This document shows positions 12,130 to 24,719 of a stretch of DNA of 64,000 bases, one piece after another; position 1 is the stretch's first letter; every line of letters begins with the position of its first letter. A model generated the notes under the pieces. The model searched no databases. It had not been told where the DNA came from and saw only the letters and a list, made by a program, of their open reading frames with translations. Source of the stretch: Pseudoscleropodium purum (taxonomy: Eukaryota; Streptophyta; Bryopsida; Hypnales; Brachytheciaceae); the NCBI GenBank assembly GCA_963969395.1, contig OZ017795.1, forward strand, positions 13,144,001 through 13,208,000, in the 5' to 3' direction. A program made the translations under genes and the position numbers.

Positions 12130-13260
12130 TTCTTATAGTTCTAAGCCATTTTTTGGTGTTTAAAGATCCTTAAGTGAAAAAATCACCACATTTTTTGCCT
12201 CTACTAGATGGATGGTCCAAATGATGATCTATTTTTAGTGCCAAAAGTCCCTATGTCATTTTATGTCAAAAAACACTCAAAATTGTCATTTTCAATGCCA
12301 ACAACAAAAAATTTAACATCTTTTTATTTGTATACCAAACCATAGGATCTTGCACTTGACCAATATGAGAATATCTTGAAGAAATTTTAGAAACTTTGAC
12401 CATATTAATCACAAGATATATACATTTATAGTGAAGAAAAAAAAATTCAAAAAAATTCTAGTCTAACTAGATTGCAAGGCTTTTGAATCTTCTTAACTTA
12501 AATTTTTGGTACTACAAATAGAAATTTCAAAAAATTATCTTAAAGAATTCAGCTGAGGGTTGATAATTCATTTTTTTTTAAATTTAAATTTTCATTCTTT
12601 AAAAGAATTATTAATTCAAAGCAAATACTATGTATAAGATAGAAGGAAAAACTAAATTGTTTATAGCTCTAAAATAGAATTGAAAAATACTAATCCCAAT
12701 AGTGAGATTATTCTAAAAAGCAAACTAAACCATATGCAATTCTTTTCTGAAATTATTAAATGGATCTAATACAATATTTTCTTAAAAATTTATTAAGATT
12801 GCTTACAAAAGAAAAAAGCTTCATAACCTTTAAATGACTCATCCAAATGGGATGAACCAAATTTTTTCATATAGACAAAAATATTCTATTAAAATTTTAG
12901 TTTTTAAAATAATTTCAAGTTTTTGTATGCAAGAGGGGGGTTGCACATTCTTGCTTGTTTTGCAGTGCGATTAGACAAATGCAGTGAAGACAATAGGTGG
13001 TATAACTTTTGCTTCAGGTATGAATTGAAATAAAAATTATATTCACAAAAAAGATGATTTTTTTTCCAAAAATTTTAAAATACAAAAAAGAAGATGAAGA
13101 AAAAGGTTTAAAAAAAAAATGATGTGGCACTATCTCTACCACATTGGACTGTACAGCATTCCTACATGGTTGAAATAGTTTTTAGAGCTTGCGAACTTGC
13201 AGTTTTCTAGAGGCTCTAAATTTCTTTTAATGTATCAATGTAATAAAACAAATAAATTCA
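12130..13260. repeat. Dispersed repeat, copy 1
   Basis: Text near 12225-12420 (cattttcaatgccaacaaca, later aatcacaagatat) recurs with many changes near 21650-21850 and, more weakly, near 33230-33420. A later part (gatgtggcac, then tctagaggctctaaatttc, near 13120-13220) recurs near 22580-22690. The three stretches look like old copies of one non-coding repeat, perhaps an ancient transposon or LTR. Boundaries are approximate. Confidence 0.5.
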
Positions 13261-13689
13261 AGGGTACAATTTCTATGGTTCCCATAGACAAATCAGAATG
13301 GGGATTGAATAAATCTCAAATACAATTTAAGGTAGTTATACTAAAAATTGTACCCTATGTAAAGTTGCCATCATCACTCCATGAACATCTCAAAAAACAA
13401 TATATGCATATATTGAAGACACAATCTTAAAACATCTACCCAAAATACTTTTGACCCTTCATAATTTTTTCATATGGTATCCACATGTTGAGTTATTGGC
13501 AAGTTTGAACTTCCTTTCACTTACCAATAACAAAATATGAAAATTTGACCAATCTAATAATAATAACTAGGTATAGAAGCAAAAAGTGGCGGTTTGGGGG
13601 GTACCCACCTTCACCCCTAATCTCCCTAGGTGACTAAATTAAAGTTACCCAATATAGTTTAGAAGTCCGATTCAAAATGTTGCAACTTT

Positions 13690-14140
13690 TGCATTCAATG
13701 TCCAAATTTAATGAAACTTGGAAAATTTGCACACTCCCTTCTAGTTTGTGTGGTTAAACCTCCAAATCAATCAAAGATGCACTGATTTTTTGGGAGCCAG
13801 TCAAAATTTATGGGTTCAATTTGAGTTCACCAAACTACATTTTGATGACTGCAATTTTCAATTGGGGGCTTGTATCTCTTTAATACAATATTTACTTCAA
13901 TTGAATTTACTAATTAACATTTCCTTTGAAGTCTAATTATTGTGGTAAAATTTTCATATCAATCTAAGTTGTTTTGAATGTTTGGGAGCCATTCAAATTT
14001 CAAAATTTGAACATTTTTGGATAATTACATTGAACTTTGGAGGCTAATTTCTTCTTCATACAATTTCCATTTCCAATAAGTTGAACATACTAGTCTTAGT
14101 TGTGTGGTTAAAATTTCAGATCAATCCAAGGACTTATAAG
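13690..14140. repeat. Degenerate tandem repeat, units of ~160-190 bp
   Basis: The string gtgtggttaaa, followed by a caatcaa-like string, recurs near 13748, 13940 and 14100. The phrase tttgggagcca(g/t)tcaaa follows in the first two units. Identity is low and no protein is encoded. Confidence 0.45.
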
Positions 14141-14260
14141 TGTGAGTAGGAAGTTCAACCCTTAGATGTGTTTTTTGCAACTTTTTGACATTTCAAAGCC
14201 ATTTTGTAGGCCCAATGATTCATCTTTATGATATTTTCTTTCATTGATGTGTTTGTATGC

Positions 14261-17160
14261 TAGTTTTGAAGTACTTTATAATTTAAAGTTTTTCATTTGA
14301 GTAGGTTTAGAAATCGAATTTCACCTCTAATGTCTTGCTAGGAAAATTTCAACATCTTTTTTAATACTAGAACATTATAGTCTTGCAATCTATATGTCCA
14401 AATGACTCCAAATTGATTCACGTCATCTACAACACAAACACTATAAGAAAAGATTGTAAAGTTGAGATTTTTATACCTTAGTGACATTTAGATCTACAAC
14501 ACTTCAAAAGCAATGATGTTTTTAAACCCCGAAATGCTAGTGATTTTAAGGGTTATTGGAGCTTCACCAAATTAGTATTGAGTGCTATCTTGGCCCTTCT
14601 TTAAAAGAAATGAATCCTACAACTTTGCCCTTAGCTTGATGTAAGGTAATCACATCTAAAATCACACAAATAAGCAATTCAACATGATTTCTATTGTTAT
14701 ATTGAATTTTTTCATTTTTTGTGGGATTTTGTTGATAATCTAAGGAGATTTTAGATTCTTTTAGAATGCTTTTTTTAAACACCATATGAATAAACTACAA
14801 ATTTTCAAAGTGTTGAAAATAGATGTTTCTAAAACCAACCATAGACTCTTATTGGGGATGCTAGTTTGTGAGCTTGTGAGTGTAAGCCTATGAGCCTATG
14901 AGCTTGTGAGCCTACATTTTTTTAGAATAAAGACCTATGATTATAGATAGTGGTAACTATGAGCTATGACTTTTTCTTGGTCATAGGTCAAAATTTTTAC
15001 TATAAGATGTCTATATTTGTGGTGTAGGATAGAAATATATATGCCTATAAATGTACTCAAAGAAGATGAATGTTAATGAATGGAGTTGGATGAATTTACA
15101 TAATTAACTTTGTTGGATGAATTTCATTTTTTGTTTATAGCATTGAATGAAAAATAATTGTGATGATTACAAATTATGATTATTTATTTACGATAAGGTT
15201 CAAATACAAAGTACCTTAGATCCAAGGTTTACTCTAACTTCTAGGAAACTAGGGAAATGTGCTTACATCATATTATGAAACCATTTTAGAGAGGATACTA
15301 TTTCCAATTACAATTTAAAACTCTTTTCAAGCATTATTGAGATTTGTTGAATTTATTTCTAAGTATATTCACACCAACATTTACAAGCTCTAGATAATTA
15401 CATGTTTATATCTAAGTTCAACACCATGTTTCCAATTGAGAAAAAAAGATTCAATCCACAAAAATTCCTAGAATTTGTCTTCTAAAATGAAGATGTCTTT
15501 TAGAATGGGTGTCAAATAGAATGATGATGACCTTTACTGCTACACCAAGGGTCACAAAAATACAAAAGAATTCAATAATGTAATAATGCGCAAGATTGTA
15601 GTGGCTCAAATAGACACTATTCTCTTATAGTGCTTATGCAGAAGAATCCAAAAGCTTCTTTGTAATAGTAGGTAAATGACTATAAAGTAGTACATATGAA
15701 TTTTGGTTGTTTCATATATTGGATTGAAGTGATTTGAAATTTAAAATTGACAAGCTTACATTTAAGAATTGTATGCATGGTTTATAATTGAGTTATTTTA
15801 TTTTAGTTACTATTATACAATCCTTGAAACTATTACTTCTAAATAATACTGCACTCAGAGATGAAAGCACATCAAAAATCACCAAATAGAGGCCTCTTTT
15901 ATTGTAGAGGTGATATCTTCAAATGTAAGTGATTATGAAGAAGTTGAATGAAGAAAGGATGATTCTAGTGATTGCTTATGTCTTAGTAAATAGATGTCAT
16001 TCTATCTAGAGAAGGTGAGAAGGTGAGGTCTAATTAATTGGTTGAGAATACATTCATTAGACTCCCAGAGTGTTATATATTGAAGAGATTGGAAAGTTGC
16101 CTCCGAATAAAGAAGAATTAGTTTTCTTGTAGTGTTTTCAAGTTGGAGGGATGCCGAAGGATTCTCATAGGAAGAAACGTAAAGCGGGTATTTTCTTTTC
16201 TAGTAAGAAACAATTAGAAAAATTGAAATGGTTAAATGCTTGTAAAGGCTAGTAATATTGAAATTAATAGCACTATTTGAACCTTGTCCTATGAAGATCA
16301 TGGAGTTGAAGTTGGGCATTTTTAGTACAGGGATAGTTCAACAAAAAGTAATAAAAGAAGAAATATTATGAAGCTTAATAGTGCGGATGCAATTAGAGAA
16401 TATGTATGCCAATCAAGTACACCACAGAATAATATGTCTCTAAAAAGCATAGATTTGGCTAGTTTATTTGTTTATTGTCAAAACTAAAGTCATTAGATTA
16501 TGAGTTCAATTTACATATGCATGTTTCTATTTGTTAGAAGTGTATTTGATATTTAGACATTATATCATTCAATATAAGAAGACAATTCCAATAGTATACA
16601 ATATGGGAAAAATGGAGATTTTTTGATTGTTTGCTAGTCTAAAAACAAATTTAGCATATAAAAATCCACTTTGAAGCCTTTAGAATTGGAAGATTTTTTG
16701 CCAAATCTTGTCCATGTATTTTCAAAGAACTTTGACAATTTTTGTAAAATTTCTTGTAAGTCTAAAAAATCTAAAAAACACCAAGGCAAGTTGTATGTTT
16801 ATAATACATGTATAAGAAAACATTTGAATTCCAAATCTTCGAAATCATAAAATCTATTCACAAAATTCCCTTGCCCTACATCTACAAACTTTTTCCTTTC
16901 TTTTTTTATTTTTTTTATTTGAGACCAAAGAAGAACTTGTTGGCTAGGCTAGGGTTTGCTTTTGTATAGTTTTCTCTGTTTTGCATTACTTGTTGTTGCT
17001 ACTATAAACTTAAGGAGTGACTTATTGCAAAAGGATGGAAAAAAATGTGGCAAAGGTAGGGAGGGTGTCCTTAAATGCATTGAAGGCATCAATGCTTTGG
17101 AAATTAAAGCTACCAAAACTCCTTACTATTTACCATTTTCAATTAGCTAGATTACTCATT
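14261..17160. other. AT-rich intergenic DNA
   Basis: No convincing gene. A short GAGC(C/T)TATGAGC-type simple repeat lies near 14868-14920, and a related string in opposite orientation occurs near 21121-21185. The 64-codon frame at 16956-17150 is not supported by any motif. Confidence 0.6.
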
Positions 17161-17164
17161 TGAG

Positions 17165-18110
17165 TTGTAGAATATAGCCTCATTAACGAGGTGTCAATCT
17201 TGCATTGTTTTGTATTTCATTAGAATGCTACAAGATTAGGTGCATGTTTTTAAATCTTTTTTTAACATTGGCTTGGATTTTAGAATGAGACTTTGTTAAT
17301 GAAGGGACAATTTTGGTCTATTCAGGTTTTCACTCCAATGATATAACTTTATAGTGTTTGCTTTAAGTTTATTTTTAAAATTCCTCTTAATTATTAGTTT
17401 GGATTGTTGAACATGGCCTCGTTGACAAGGTTTCAATTTCTTATTGTTTTGTGTCTCACTTAGACGTAACAAGTTTAAAAGATAGGTTTCAAATTTTTTT
17501 CTTTGATTGTTGGTTTAGGTTGTAAAACATGGTCTTGTTGACGAGGTCTTAATTTTTTTATTGTTTTGTATCTCACTTAGACATAATAAGTTTAAAGTAT
17601 AGGTTTCAAATTTTTTTTGATTGTTGGTTTGGGTTGTAGAACATGGCCTCGTTAACAAGGTGTCAATTTTTGGTCATGTGATGTCTCACTTGGACAATAT
17701 AAGCTTTTTTAATTGTTAATTTGGATTGTAGAACATAACCTCGTTAATGAGGTGTCAATTTTCAATTGTTTTGTATCTCACTTGGGCAGTATAAGCTTAG
17801 GATTCATTTTTCAAAAAGAAAGTTTGATTGATGGCTTGGGCTGTTTAACATGGCTTCATTAATGAAGTGTCAATTTTCAAGTGTTTTGTATCTAACTTGG
17901 GCAGTATAAACTTAGGATTTATTTTTTCAAAAAGAAAGTTTGACTGATGGCTTGGGCTGTATAACATGGCCTCGTTAACGAGGTGTCAATTTTTGATAGT
18001 GTGATGTGTTACTTGGACTATACAAACTTAGGGTACATGTTTTCAATTTTTTTTTTAATTTTTAATTTGGGTTGTTGAACATGACCTTGTTAATGAGGTC
18101 TCAATCAGAT
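17165..18110. repeat. ~115-bp satellite-like tandem array with palindromic core
   Basis: About nine diverged units share the core ACATGGCCTCGTTAACGAGG followed by TGTCAATTTT and, later, TTGTTTTGTATCTCACTTGG. Core positions are near 17171, 17291, 17413, 17530, 17641, 17735, 17850, 17966 and 18081, giving a period of roughly 95-122 bp. The best units contain the perfect 12-bp palindrome CTCGTTAACGAG. No unit codes for protein. Confidence 0.85.
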
Positions 18111-18344
18111 AGCCAAATCTACAAATAAATGTAAAGATGGTTTGCTGAGAGTTTAAAAAACAAACAATAGCAATCAATTGAATCAATACCATCTGTCATT
18201 TCACTACCAACCATCAAGAAATCTCAAGACAGTATATTGAAGAACATAGTTCATTAATAGATTTTGAATGTTGAAGATGGAGAGGACCTAATTATAATAA
18301 AATTCAGTGTCCATCATGAATCGTCAAAGGGTATGGGACAATTT

Positions 18345-18790
18345 GACAATGAGTTTGAGCACTCATTGTCAAAACGCAGAAATTGTATTCTATGTAGAAC
18401 TTTAGACATCATTTAGGTATATAATAATAATCTTTTTCAAAAATTTTGAACTAAGAAAAGATGTTAAATCAAGATAAGTTTCATCTCCAAAAATACATTT
18501 GAGATTTCAAGCCTCTAATCAAAAGTTATGAACAAAATTCAAAGAGGATGTTTAGAATTGTCAAAAAAAAATAATATTCTTCCAACCCCTCTTTGAGTTT
18601 TGTCCATAACTTTTGATTGGAGAATTGAAATCTCAAATGGATTTTTGGAGATGAAATTTAGTTTAATTCAACACATTTTTTAAGTTCAAAATTTTAGAAA
18701 AAATATATTCTATTGTGCCTAAATGATATCTGAAATTCTACATTGAATACAATTTCTACTTTTAACTTAACTAAATATGAATGATTGAGC
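18345..18790. repeat. Large foldback (inverted repeat), arms ~190-200 bp
   Basis: The left arm (about 18375-18562) and the complement of the right arm (about 18587-18785) match over their length with moderate divergence. For example, left reads cagaaattgtattctatgta and the right complement reads tagaaattgtattcaatgta; left reads caaaagttatgaacaaaatt and the right complement is nearly the same. The central spacer is about 25 bp. A second small perfect stem (ttgacaatgagt / actcattgtcaa) sits at about 18341-18370 on the left edge. This is most likely a foldback MITE inserted in the satellite; if transcribed it would form a long hairpin RNA. Confidence 0.75.
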
Positions 18791-19079
18791 TTCTATTAAT
18801 CCTAATTTACATATTCTAGATGGGTTGTTTTACCTCCTACCACCCCACTTGAATAAAGAACTTGTCTTTTCCTATAGTAGCTTACAGTAAGTGGTGTTTT
18901 TAAGTTATTATAAAGTGGCTGTTGAAAACTATTCTATTTTCTTAATTCTAATGCTAAATTTTTCAATAATGATATTATAAAGTGTTGAAGTTCATTTTGG
19001 AAACAAATTAAATATTTGACACCAAAGTACCAAACCTCTTATTCAAGTACGGTACAAGCTTAGGATGCATGTTGTCAAT

Positions 19080-19285
19080 TTTTTTTCCAAGTGTTCACTT
19101 GGGCTGTAGAACATGGCCTTATTAATAAGGTGTCAATTTGTGATTGTTTTGTGTTTCAATTGGATAGTACAAGCTAAGGGTACATGTTTTCAAAAAAAAA
19201 TTCACTTTTTTTTATTGCTCATTCGGATTGTAGAATATCACCTCGTTGACAAAATGTCACTAGAGGCTTCTGTGTCTCTTTTGGA
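19080..19285. repeat. Outlying satellite units
   Basis: Two more units of the 17.2-18.1 kb array occur here, with cores near 19110 (ACATGGCCTTATTAATAAGG) and 19232 (ATATCACCTCGTTGACAAAA). They are separated from the main array by about 1 kb that contains the foldback, so the array was probably continuous once. Confidence 0.7.
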
Positions 19286-21640
19286 AGGAAGATGTAACTA
19301 ACACATATTCTCAATTTTTCAAAAATAAAGCATGGATGTTGATGGAGGGCTTAAATAAGTGGAGCAATTGGAACTTGTCATTAATGATGATTTTGAGATT
19401 GCAGCTACCATTCCTCAACTTAGATACATTTTTAATTTTCTTTGAATGCATGTTGCATCAATTCTTCTTGCATCATAGTTTTGATTCAATTTGCTTTGGT
19501 TTTTCATGACTTTTTAGTGTTAATCATAATTTATTTTCACTATACCATTCATTGGAGGTGGAAAAAATCATTGAAAGTCAAAGTATTGATTTCACTTTTG
19601 AGGAGGAGAATGATAAAAGAGATAGAAGATGATGTGCAACATGGTCAAAAATTCAATTTCAATGCTATCATCAATAATATACTATTCAATGTTGGTGGGA
19701 CAAATTTTTTGTACAGGATGATTGGTGGATCTCTTTCTTATATGATCTTGAACTTTTTAGATCTTCCTAGAACTTGTATCTACATTGGTATTCATAATCA
19801 TCTTATGAATAAAGGCATATGTTGTGATTTTGTTGATTGAACATTTTTAATTAATTAAGAGGTGTCAAAGACATCAACCGCAACAAATTCATCCATTTAA
19901 CTAGTTGCTAGCAAGTAATTTTTAGCATTTGAATTGTTTGGAGAAGGACTACAAAATGACCAAAAGTCCCTCCCTAGAAAGACCCTTGAGGTTGCCATAG
20001 AGAAATTATGAAGAGATTAGTTCATCAAGTATTCAAAAAACCATCTCTAGTTTCTATCATTGTATAAGTGGGGGATCCATTGACAACATTATTTTATTGT
20101 AAATGAGAAGTATATATTCTTTTATTCAAAATAACATGTTTCTCGAACAAGATAAGAATAAGTTTTACCTTTTCAAGATATTTGAGGAAGGTTTGGGAAG
20201 CAATGTGGATTTGGCAAGGTGAATGCAATATGGTAGAGACTTGTAGAACTCTTGGTGAATATTCGATCATGTGAAGAAAATCAAAGGATGGACATCAATG
20301 ACTACCTACATATATGACATTAAGTTTTATTGAGTTCAAATTATCATTTCTACGTTTGCAATATGATGAATGAGGGTGCTCAATCACAAAAATAAATGTG
20401 GAGATCCCTTAACTTTGTCATGGCATGCCATGGAATTTCTTCTTCAAAGTTCAAAAGATTCATAGTTGATAATTGGATGGTCAATTGGCATGATGTTAGT
20501 GTGGTATATAGAAGTAGCAACAAATAAGAGCCAATGCAAGATCAAGAGCACTCTTGTCTACTACATTAAACAATTTTGCTAAAGAGACATATAGAGAAGT
20601 TCATTCAACTAGAGTTCTAAGAGACTTACAAAAGACTTTGCAAACAATACAAGGATGCAAAATTGATAGATATTAGCATGATATGAAATAAATACGTAGT
20701 ATTGATATATTATCTTCAAAATTCCCAAAATACAAGTAGCAAAATCTTATATTTATATTCCAATGTGTATTCTCTTTTGTAATAAAAGGGTATTTTATTA
20801 TATATACAATTTTGCACATCCTATGATATTTTCATTGCATTTGTCTTCTTTTCATCCTTAGATTTGATTCTATCTTATTTGTACTTTCACTTGATCAACC
20901 CACCTTGGGACAACTTCTTAGACATGATATAAATTTCAAAACATCCAATAGCTCTATAGCACCAACTTTCCAAGGACTTGATCTAAAACCCACAGGCATG
21001 GGTCTTGTGGTAGTAGGTCAAATTCACCTAAATTCATTGAATTTTGTTTAATAAATATTAGTCTTTTAATTTTTAAACAAATAAAATTAGAAATGACATC
21101 ATATTTTAAATTTCTAGGTTCTAGGCTCACACAATCCCTGCTCATTATTCTTAAGCTCACGCTCATATGCTCACATGCTAGCATCGTTGGACTCTCATGA
21201 ATAGCAGGAATATGATTTTTGCAAAAATCTAGAATGGTCATTTTAAGAAAGTGGTAAAAAATAGGTGTAGTTACCTTATACTTTGTTCATTGCCATGTAT
21301 GAGTTGTCCATTTGTTTCAAATAAAAGAAGTGCCAGGGAAAAAAAAAAAAAATTACTTGGGTTTAGGGGTCACTTGTACTGCTCCACATGCCACCTGGAA
21401 GAGGGCGACATGCTGGAATATTTTTCTACTGAATTATTGCAGGCAGCTGAACCTCAAAAGAAAAAATTGATCTGAATTTCACTCGGAAGAGACAAACGTG
21501 GGTATTATGTGGATCTACCGTACCCCGTGGTAAGGTTGGAAAAAAACTAAAAAACTAAAAAAATTCAAATATTCAAATTTTTCCCCATCTTTTTTTGTAT
21601 TGGGAATAAATGGATCTTGCAAAATAATTATATTTTTATA
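19286..21640. other. AT-rich intergenic DNA
   Basis: The longest frame is 132 codons (19442-19840 +). Its translation is hydrophobic and low-complexity with no recognisable domain, so it is not called a gene. The rest holds no support for a coding or RNA gene. Confidence 0.55.
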
Positions 21641-22370
21641 AACTATTTTTCAAACCATAGTTCCCAACTTTAACACTTAAAGTTCGAAGACCATGTTTTT
21701 TTTCAAAAAACGCTCAAAACTATCATTTTCAATGCAAACAACAAAAAATTTAATGATTTTTTCTTTAGCATATTTAATCCAATGGGATCTTGTACTAGAC
21801 AGAAAATTTGATCATATCAATCACAAGATATCAACATTTAAAGTGAAGAAAACTAGTTTTTTTTGTTCTTAGCCTAATTAGATTATAAGGCTTTGAATCT
21901 TTTACTACCCCTAAATGCCCAACCAACCATATATGGTCGATTTGAAATTTTAGGCTCATTTTGGTGTGGGGAGTTAAATTGCTTTGACCTTTTAAAAAAA
22001 ATTTAGGCAATTTTGAAGGTTAACTATTAAAACCTTTCATTTTTCATTGGAAAAGGTACATATTTGATTTTTGAGAGGTCACTAAAGTCATATATGCCAA
22101 GTGGTGGAAGAGTAAAGCTTGCTAATTTTATTTCATTTTCCGAATTTGTGAAAATTTTGTTTATTTCACTCAATTTGAGATCTAAAAACTTGTACTTATT
22201 CATTTGCTTTGAAAATGGTCCCAATGGAAAGAGTAAGGTGCTTTCATGATTTTTACCATTGAAAATTTCAGCATGCAAGTGTTGGTTTGGAGTTATTTGT
22301 GATTTATACTTATAAAAAAAATTGCAACTTAACAATTGCAAGGTGGATTGTGTAATGAATTTAATATCTT
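21640..22370. repeat. Dispersed repeat, copy 2
   Basis: The part near 21690-21850 matches copy 1 at 12250-12420 (strings cattttcaatgcaaacaaca and aatcacaagatat). Similarity resumes further on, near 22580-22690 and 22980-23110, as if a transposon had split the copy. Boundaries are approximate. Confidence 0.45.
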
Positions 22371-22374
22371 TTCA

Positions 22375-22692
22375 CATTAGATGAAATTTGAGGCCTCCAA
22401 TAGCCCATTTTGAGCCTGTTCTTGTTACTATTCCCTTGTTGTTCTTTGGTAGTGAAGGAGACAACTAGTTGTTCCCACAAAAAAAATTTGAAAAAAAATA
22501 AAAATAAAAATAAAATTTGAAATTCTTAGAATGCAAAAAATAAAATTTAATTAAAAAATAAAATAAAATTTGGGGCAATGATGTGGTACTCTCTTGGCCA
22601 TGTCAAATTGCACCGTTGGCTTCGTTCAGGTTGCGTTCTTAGGGCTAGATTACTCGCAATCTCTTAGAGGCCTCAAATTTCATCTAATGTAT
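22375..22692. mobile_element. Possible MITE with ~24-bp terminal inverted repeats
   Basis: ACATTAGATGAAATTTGAGG followed by CCTC at about 22374-22397 is repeated in perfect inverted form near 22668-22692, with weaker similarity continuing outward. No transposase frame lies between. No clean target duplication could be identified, so superfamily is unknown. Confidence 0.5.
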
Positions 22693-22699
22693 GAAATTA

Positions 22700-24600
22700 A
22701 GTTTTTTAAAAGTGCACTGTAGTGTGCTAATACAATTTGTAGTTGCTCATGTCATCTCCAATCACAAAAAAAATTTATGTGCAAATTTTTGAAACATTGT
22801 GGGGAAAGGCAATATACTAAAAATAGAAAATGTACATTTTTCTTCTAATAATTTCACAACTCTTATGCAATTTTGCACTCAAAATTAGAATGCATACTAA
22901 TAAGAAAGCTCTTTAAACATTTAAATAGTTAGATTTTGAAAAAACAAACAATTTGCTTCATTGGGGATAAGTATAAGCCCATGCTCTTTTTTCATAGTCA
23001 AAATACACTTGAAAAGGCTTGGGCATTTAGGGATTGACTTAAAATTACATACTATAGATTGTAAATGAAAAAATTTTATGTTAAAGAATTGAGTTGAGGG
23101 TTTGTGAAGAATTCAAAAGAAACCTATGTAATTTTTATTCTTTACAAAATTATTTATAAACTAGTAGTGAACACTACCTTTAGTGTTCCTATAAAATGTG
23201 AATTTATTACTTTTGAAGTTGAAAACGAAGAAAAATGCATAAGATAACTCATCAAAATCAAGTTTATACATCAAATTTCAGATATTGTAGTTGTAGCTCA
23301 TACTTAGATGGAATGCTTGCTAGAATTTAAGGATGCCAATGTTTTGGAAGCAAGCATTGACATGCTATCACTATAGGTAGGATCAATGTAAGTGTTGAAG
23401 ACCATTACTGGAGACACTCGTTGCTTAAGGCTTCATCCTACTATATCATATTTTGTACATTCATCCATTTATTAGATGTTAAGGTTTAGGATTAGGACTT
23501 GTATTTAAATGGTCAGCTAACTTTAGTTTTTATACTCATCATATTTGCTCATTAGCAAGTCAATTAGTGTCAATGATTGTTCTTTAATAAATTGACTGTT
23601 GAAAGGGAGGTATGAATGGCATCTAATTCAAGCATATTGAAAACTAGCTAAAATACTATTGAAGCATGGGCAAATTGTAGTTCATTTAATTTGCTCTGGA
23701 ATGACCACTAGTTGACAACATCTTTAGAACAACTAGTTTAGAGGCTAAGATAATTAGTTTAATTAATTCCACCACAAATCCAAATACCACCTCCTATGTA
23801 TTGTACCCATTTCTACATGATGTGCATCTCAAACCAATATAGGATATATATATTTTGAATGCAATGGAGACTAAAATATTTTGGACTTAATCACAAGTAG
23901 TGGTAGAATTGGGATCAAATAGCAACAATCATGTATTACTTAATCATGGGCAATGAATGGCATGTTCTAGCCCAATGAAAATTTTCCAGCTTCAAAGGTA
24001 GTAATGAGATAACAAAAGATTAATGATTTTTTTTTACAAAGCTTCATAAGCATTTAAAATATTCTTGGTCCACTTCTAGGTATCTTCAAGATTAGGTACA
24101 AAGGGGTGGAATAATATTTATGGACCTTGATGTCACACTTTTGGCCCTACCTATTGGCACATTTGCACTTTCCACATTGACTACTTGAAAAATCATACAA
24201 AGTACAATGCTTGTTCAAATCATAAATTTGCACTTGCATCAAGTTCAATTCAAAATTTCCAATGCCCAAAATATCTATGGCATTTAAAGCAATCATGAAT
24301 ACGAATATGCAATTGTGAATCAACATAGTGATAGGCAAGGTTACCATAATACATCTAAGGTGTAGGCAAAACTCTATTCAAGTAGCAGTCATGTGTGGTA
24401 TGACTTGTAAATCACAAGGAGAATTTTGCTTGCAATTAGCTTTATCCTGTATAGAATATATGTATCCTGTACTTGATAATCTGGGTTTTGAGAACCCCTA
24501 CCCCTTCAAAGAAAATTAGAATAGTGTTACAAACTCACGACCTTCTTATGTACCATTGTGCAAGAGAAAATTGTTCGGTGTCACTTACAATGATCTCGCA
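22700..24600. other. AT-rich intergenic DNA
   Basis: No gene or RNA is supported. The end of this stretch probably includes the 3' UTR of the transporter gene encoded on the opposite strand. Confidence 0.55.
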
Positions 24601-24719
24601 AGCAACAATGCACACACTACACTTCAGACGTTGCGGTCACGTATTCTTCTTTGTGTAAATCTTTGCCTTCTCAAAAGGTTGTGAACACTGGCGCAGATCC
24701 TTGATTGAAATGATCCCAA

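Noticed and set aside
17165..18110. CRISPR-like array
   Set aside because: Units are ~115 bp, diverged along their whole length and lack unique spacers; the genome is eukaryotic.
19442..19840. 132-codon hydrophobic frame as a membrane protein gene
   Set aside because: AT-rich DNA often yields hydrophobic frames by chance; there is no recognisable domain.
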